From: Acinetobacter tandoii DSM 14970 = CIP 107469
GTDB taxonomy: Bacteria; Pseudomonadota; Gammaproteobacteria; Pseudomonadales; Moraxellaceae
Assembly (NCBI RefSeq): GCF_000400735.1
Contig: NZ_KE007367.1
Coordinates: 424,672 to 488,671 of the forward strand
Direction of reading: 5' to 3'
Length of the DNA: 64,000 nt
Shown: positions 59,882-64,000 of the stretch, piece by piece
How positions within the stretch are numbered: position 1 is the stretch's first letter
Layout: each line of letters starts with the position of its first letter
Translations under genes and position numbers: made by a program
The notes under the pieces: model-generated
The model's database searches: none
What the model was told of the DNA's origin: nothing
The model's input: only the letters and a program-made list of their open reading frames with translations

Positions 59882-62053
59882 TTAATACTTAAATTTTACA
59901 GACATCGTATAGTTTGCTGGCTCGCCATAAAATGCTTGACCATTAGGGAAGCTATTTAAATACTTCTTATCGGTAATATTATTACCGTTAACCAGTAGGC
60001 TGACATGTTTGTTGACTTCATAGCTTGCCATTAAGTTGATTAGGGCATAATCATCCTGAGTGATGGTGCTGTTTAAATTTGAGTCATAGAGTTTAATATT
60101 ATCTTGCCATTGAAAACCAGCACCAACTTTTAATTTAGGTAAAGCAGGCACTGTATATGTCGCTAATAGGTTAATTGTCTGATTTGGATTGTAGGTTCTG
60201 GCGGCACCACCATTTTTCAGATCTTTCAGGCTGAATTGTGTATATCCAAATGCCAGATTTATGTTATCAGTTAATTGACCAGATAGACCAAGCTCAACAC
60301 CTTGAGAGCGTAGTTCACTGCTTTGTACCTTATGGTTTAATGGATTGCCATCAGAATTGCGCAGAGGATAGTTATTTTGCAATGTTCTAAATACAGCAAG
60401 TGAGCCAGTTAATTTATCGTCTAACCATGAGCTTTTAAAACCAGCTTCATAGCTTTCACCTTCGACCGGTTTGAGTGCTTGCCCCGTGGTTTCTTCTATA
60501 CCCGTTTGTGGTCTGAAAATAGATGTATAGCTCATGTAACCCGTATATTCTGGTGTGAAATTATAAGTTAATCCTGCATATGGGGAGAACTTACTTTCAT
60601 CATAGTTCATGGCAGAGCCATAACTTATGCCTTTACTCGAGGCCTCAACATAATTGCCACCTAAAATGAATTTTAAATTATCGGTTAAATGTAGACGTGT
60701 GGCTGCATAGAAAGAGTTGATATCTTGTTTATAGTCGGCTGCATCAGAAAATGCAGACCATGTGACTGATTTGGGTGTCCAGCTTGCCCAATTGGTTGTG
60801 TATTGTGTTGTATATGAAACACCATTATAAACACTAGTAACATTGTTGATATTACTGTCATTAATAAAGCCGCTAGATTGCTGATCATTCTGTTTAGATT
60901 GAATGCGGCTGTATCCGAAAGTAGCTTCGTGTTCTCGATTAAATAAGTCGTAACTTCCTTCAAAATTTAGGTCGGCAAGATGTTGACGTAGATGTTCTTT
61001 ACCACCCCATGCTGTGAGGGAAACTCCTGAACCATCGGCTTGTGGATTGCCGTAATAATAGAGTAAACGGCTATTATGTTCTAAATCATTGTAGTTATAG
61101 GTAAGTTTAGCAGCCCATTTATCTCCAAGTTTTTGTTTTAACTCTACAAAGGCATTTTGAGCAGTATTGTCCCAATGTGCCCAGTCTGGGTTTGGATTGT
61201 ATTTTTGGTCATAAGACAGTTGTTGACCATTTGCTCCAAGTAAAGGTAAAGCTCCCCAGTTGTTTGCATTTGGTTTATTCTGATTTTGGCTATAACCAAC
61301 AGTTAACAAGGTCGTATCTGTCAGATCCGCTTCAATAACTCCTGCAAAACCATTTTTTTCAGAAGAATATCGATCTAAATAAGAATCCCCCATTTGTTCA
61401 TAGCCCATTAATCGGCCACGAACGCGTCCATCTTGAGTAAGAGACCCAGAAATATCTGCTTCATAACGTTCAGTATTCCATGAACCATAACTCATTCCTG
61501 CATTGGCTTGAAACTCTTTGGTTGGGCGTTTGCGAATATTGTTAATTGTCGCGCTAGGGTCACCAAAGGCATTGGAAAGGGCATCGGCACCTTTAATCAC
61601 TTCAACTCGATCATAAAAGAAAGTATCAGGATTGGTATTGTTATAGTTCCAGTTAGAAAGAGGGAAGCCAACACTGTCAGTCAGAATATTAGAGATTTCA
61701 AACCCACGTGCCATATAAGTGGTTCGTTCAGTTTCCTGATTAAGAACCGTCACCCCTGGTGTATTTTTTAATACTTCGCGTGTTGAATTTAAGCCGAAAT
61801 CATCAATTTGCTGACGTGTCACCACATTTACAGTTTGTGGTGTTTCTTGTGTATCAATATTCAGTTTGGTGGCGCTATTACTTTTTTTAACCTTGTACGC
61901 CTTGGTTTCCTCGGAGCTTTGATTGGTTGTTACATCGGCTCGTAGCTGAATAGTAGACAGCGTTGTAACATCATCTTGGGCAAAACTAAGATTGATATGT
62001 GCAATGGTAAAAGCAAGTAAGGAATACTTAAATAACGCGGGGGACTTTAACAT
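59882..62053 (-). CDS. TonB-dependent siderophore receptor
   Basis: Outer-membrane receptor of 723 aa. A signal peptide (ends LSFAQ) is followed by the plug (NIDTQETPQTVNVVTRQQIDDFGL, YMARGFEI, VEVIKGADALSNAFGDP) and a 22-strand barrel with the final strand ending in aromatic Tyr (TMSVKFKY). The NANNWGALPLL and GATINNIRKRP segments (here SATINNIRKRP) are like FhuE/FpvA receptors for hydroxamate or mixed siderophores; the ligand is not certain. A Fur-box-like sequence lies 14 bases upstream of its ATG. Neighbours suggest periplasmic iron release. Confidence 0.9.
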   Translation of the reverse strand: MLKSPALFKYSLLAFTIAHINLSFAQDDVTTLSTIQLRADVTTNQSSEETKAYKVKKSNSATKLNIDTQETPQTVNVVTRQQIDDFGLNSTREVLKNTPGVTVLNQETERTTYMARGFEISNILTDSVGFPLSNWNYNNTNPDTFFYDRVEVIKGADALSNAFGDPSATINNIRKRPTKEFQANAGMSYGSWNTERYEADISGSLTQDGRVRGRLMGYEQMGDSYLDRYSSEKNGFAGVIEADLTDTTLLTVGYSQNQNKPNANNWGALPLLGANGQQLSYDQKYNPNPDWAHWDNTAQNAFVELKQKLGDKWAAKLTYNYNDLEHNSRLLYYYGNPQADGSGVSLTAWGGKEHLRQHLADLNFEGSYDLFNREHEATFGYSRIQSKQNDQQSSGFINDSNINNVTSVYNGVSYTTQYTTNWASWTPKSVTWSAFSDAADYKQDINSFYAATRLHLTDNLKFILGGNYVEASSKGISYGSAMNYDESKFSPYAGLTYNFTPEYTGYMSYTSIFRPQTGIEETTGQALKPVEGESYEAGFKSSWLDDKLTGSLAVFRTLQNNYPLRNSDGNPLNHKVQSSELRSQGVELGLSGQLTDNINLAFGYTQFSLKDLKNGGAARTYNPNQTINLLATYTVPALPKLKVGAGFQWQDNIKLYDSNLNSTITQDDYALINLMASYEVNKHVSLLVNGNNITDKKYLNSFPNGQAFYGEPANYTMSVKFKY

Positions 62054-62066
62054 GATGATTGAAAAT

Positions 62067-62085
62067 GTAAATGATTCGCATTAAG
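62067..62085. promoter_or_regulatory. Fur box upstream of the siderophore receptor
   Basis: GTAAATGATTCGCATTAAG matches 12 of 19 positions of the GATAATGATAATCATTATC Fur consensus, with AATGAT and CATTA kept. It lies 14 bases from the receptor's ATG, so iron-bound Fur would cover the promoter or ribosome site. Confidence 0.6.
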
Positions 62086-62230
62086 TTTATTTTTAAATTT
62101 AAGAATGTTCAATTGTGTAACTATTGTAAATCTAGATGAGTTAAAAAGACTTCATGGTCAAATTAGATTTAGAAAGTGGTGTAGTTTTACGCTTTAACCA
62201 TTTTCCTAAATTTTTCAAATGCATTGCCTA

Positions 62231-62239
62231 TGCTAGAAT
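62231..62239 (+). promoter_or_regulatory. Extended -10 promoter of lpxB
   Basis: TGCTAGAAT (TG-N-TAGAAT) lies 36 bases before the lpxB start, with TTTTCA at 62212 as a weak -35 about 16 bases upstream. Confidence 0.5.
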
Positions 62240-62274
62240 ATTGAGACGTTTAACTTTGAACAGAGCATAAAGTC

Positions 62275-63444
62275 TTGAACAACAAAAAATTAAAAATAGG
62301 CATCGTCGTCGGTGAAGTTTCTGGTGATACTTTAGGTGCCAAATTAATTCGCAGTTTTCGTGAACAAGGAATTGATGCTGAGTTTGAAGGAATTGGTGGT
62401 CCTCAAATGATTGCGGAAGGCTTTCAAAGTGACTATCCGATGGATATTTTATCGGTTATGGGGATTGTTGAGGTCTTAAAAGACATTAAAAAATTATTTG
62501 CAGTACGTGATGGTCTGGTTGAAAAATGGACGAAACAACCCGTAGATATCTTTATCGGTATAGATGCACCTGATTTTAATTTGCGTTTATCTAAAAGTTT
62601 GAAACAAAAACAATTACCGATTAAAACTGTGCAATATGTCAGCCCTTCGGTTTGGGCATGGCGACAAGGACGTGTGCATGGAATTAAGGCAAGTATTGAC
62701 TTGGTGCTGTGTTTATTTCCATTCGAAAAAGCTTTCTATAAACGGTTTGATGTACCAGCAGCTTTTGTTGGTCATCCATTAGCAAGTCAACTGCCTTTAA
62801 AAAATGATTTGGTCGAAGCTAAGCAAGAACTTGGTTTGGCAACGAATCATAAGCATATTGCGTTATTACCAGGCAGTCGCCGTGGAGAGGTGGAACGCTT
62901 AGGTTCATTGGTACTCAAAGCAGGAGAAATTCTGAGCCAAAAATACCCAGACTACGAATTTCTGATTCCAGCGATTAATGATGCACGTAAACATCAAATT
63001 GAACATTTACTGCAACATTATTCTGATGCTTTCCGCGCTAAAGTGCATTTATTAGAAAATACAGACACGGAGTCTAAAATTGGTCGTCAGGTGATGAATG
63101 CAGCTAATATTGTGGCTTTGGCTTCAGGCACCGCAACTTTGGAAGCGATGCTGTTACACCGTCCGATGGTCACTTTTTATAAGCTCAATTCTTTAACTTA
63201 TTTCATTGCAAAATTGCTAATTAAGATTCCTTATTATTCTTTGCCAAATATTATTGCAGGCAAAAAAGTGATTCAGGAATTGATTCAGAACGACGCAACA
63301 CCAGAAAACTTAGCGTATGAAATCGAAAAACTCATGAATATTGAAGTGGCGCAAATTCAGGTTATGCAGCACATTACCATGCATAAACAGCTACTTTCTG
63401 GCAATAGTGAAGATCCCGTACAAGCCATTTTAAGTTTGCTATAA
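62275..63444 (+). CDS. lpxB: Lipid-A-disaccharide synthase
   Basis: GT19 glycosyltransferase that joins UDP-2,3-diacylglucosamine with lipid X. The 389 aa protein has IGIVVGEVSGDTLGA at the N-terminus, PSVWAWRQGR, GHPLA, LLPGSRRGEVERL and ASGTATLEAML. The start is TTG at 62275 (MNNKKLKIG); no ATG precedes the VGEVSGD motif. Unlike E. coli it is not next to lpxA but stands alone. Confidence 0.96.
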   Translation: MNNKKLKIGIVVGEVSGDTLGAKLIRSFREQGIDAEFEGIGGPQMIAEGFQSDYPMDILSVMGIVEVLKDIKKLFAVRDGLVEKWTKQPVDIFIGIDAPDFNLRLSKSLKQKQLPIKTVQYVSPSVWAWRQGRVHGIKASIDLVLCLFPFEKAFYKRFDVPAAFVGHPLASQLPLKNDLVEAKQELGLATNHKHIALLPGSRRGEVERLGSLVLKAGEILSQKYPDYEFLIPAINDARKHQIEHLLQHYSDAFRAKVHLLENTDTESKIGRQVMNAANIVALASGTATLEAMLLHRPMVTFYKLNSLTYFIAKLLIKIPYYSLPNIIAGKKVIQELIQNDATPENLAYEIEKLMNIEVAQIQVMQHITMHKQLLSGNSEDPVQAILSLL

Positions 63445-63461
63445 CGTGCGACATATTTGTG

Positions 63462-64000
63462 CTATTGCATAAATTGTTGGCGGTATTGAGTGGGTGTTAG
63501 ATCAAACTGCTTTTTAAAGGTTTGACTGAATGCCGTTTCGGAAGCATAGCCCACCAAGTGGGCAATTTGTTGAATCGTGTATTGTCCTTGTCTTAGGTAT
63601 TGTGATGCTATGCGTAGCCGATGTTGCTGCAAATAGGCAAGAGGCGTTTCACCCACAATTTGACTAAATAATTGAGCAAATTTGGAACGTGACATACAGC
63701 ATTGCTCTGCTAGTGTTTCTACCGTCCAAGCGCGTTGCGGTTGCCCGTGAATGGCTGCTAAGGCATTGGATAATTCTGGATGAGAGAGTGCCGCTAACCA
63801 GTTGTTGCTATCACTCAGTTGTAAAATGTAATCGCGAACGCATTCAATAAAAAATATACTCACTAAATGATCTAAAATTTTGTCACGACCTGGCTGGACT
63901 TGTAGCGTTTCTACCGCTAAAAACTGTAAGCCAATTTGTAGCCATTCAGGAATCGTTTGTCCATTCATTTGATGCAGATGAATAGAGTGGGGTAAGGCAT
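63462..64000 (-). CDS. AraC-family regulator, C-terminal part (runs off the window)
   Basis: C-terminal two-thirds of an AraC-type activator. The HTH pair is clear: WTVETLAEQCCMSRSKFAQLFSQIVGETP and YTIQQIAHLVGYASETAFSQTFKKQFDLTPTQYRQ. The preceding sequence (FFIECVRDYI...LAALSHPELSNALAAIHGQP) is that of the AraC_6/cupin-type subfamily. The frame stays open upstream of the ATG at 63968 to base 64000, so the gene is incomplete here. Target genes unknown; it is convergent with lpxB with 17 bases between. Confidence 0.88.
   Translation of the reverse strand, partial: ALPHSIHLHQMNGQTIPEWLQIGLQFLAVETLQVQPGRDKILDHLVSIFFIECVRDYILQLSDSNNWLAALSHPELSNALAAIHGQPQRAWTVETLAEQCCMSRSKFAQLFSQIVGETPLAYLQQHRLRIASQYLRQGQYTIQQIAHLVGYASETAFSQTFKKQFDLTPTQYRQQFMQ

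Overview
The window is about 64 kb of chromosome from a low-GC gammaproteobacterium, almost certainly an Acinetobacter (Moraxellaceae). The evidence is the gene content and order (benABCDE/cat genes under a CatM/BenM regulator, RecX-RecA-Hsp15, a glycine riboswitch before a DadA-like dehydrogenase), RecA/BamA/BenA sequences of Acinetobacter type, and AT-rich intergenic DNA. I see no tRNA, rRNA operon, CRISPR array, prophage or intact insertion sequence. Assignments rest on reading translations and motifs, without database searches.

Layout: (1) 1-9.65 kb is the conserved envelope block frr-uppS-cdsA-dxr-rseP-bamA-skp-lpxD-fabZ-lpxA, all on +. (2) 9.68-15.6 kb holds cpoB, the SRP RNA gene ffs, recX-recA, hslR-yrfG, cysQ and a histidine phosphatase. 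(3) 15.8-18.5 kb encodes a large lipoprotein with an M66 (StcE-like) protease domain and a ricin-type lectin tail, then rpsT. (4) 19.1-22 kb: a Rossmann-fold protein, RraA, a two-domain GST-like protein and a Sir2 protein. (5) 21.9-25.6 kb: a glutarate module (LysR regulator, gcdH, CoA transferase). (6) 26.2-37.9 kb, all on -: catB-catC-catA-benA-benB-benC-benD-benE-catI-catJ-catF-catD, a complete route from benzoate to succinyl-CoA plus acetyl-CoA in one direction, with one divergent LysR regulator (catM/benM type) at its head. (7) 39-45 kb: hydrolase-PadR divergent from fadH, then NTF2-like, SGNH and YheT-like proteins. (8) 45.6-51.9 kb: pyrG-kdsA-eno-ftsB-ispD and rodA. (9) 52-57.6 kb: tandem glycine riboswitch and DadA-like dehydrogenase, ispF, a phosphatase-like protein, DAHP synthase, a TauE/SafE transporter. 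(10) 57.7-62 kb: a Fur-type siderophore receptor operon with DUF3649/PepSY/DUF3325-like membrane proteins. (11) lpxB and the C-terminal part of an AraC-type regulator close the window.

The most unusual structure lies between genes. A 265-bp palindrome-rich element sits in the catJ-catF gap; its three inner hairpins have AUCCAU or AUGGAU hexaloops that are complementary to each other, and its ends are themselves related hairpins. A relative of one end lies in the benC-benD gap. Perfect 7-11 bp intercistronic hairpins occur at catC/catA, catA/benA and benB/benC, and a hairpin repeat supplies the catD ribosome-binding site. Other regulatory signals are paired PadR palindromes, a GcdR-type palindrome, palindromes at recA, a Fur box and the glycine riboswitch.
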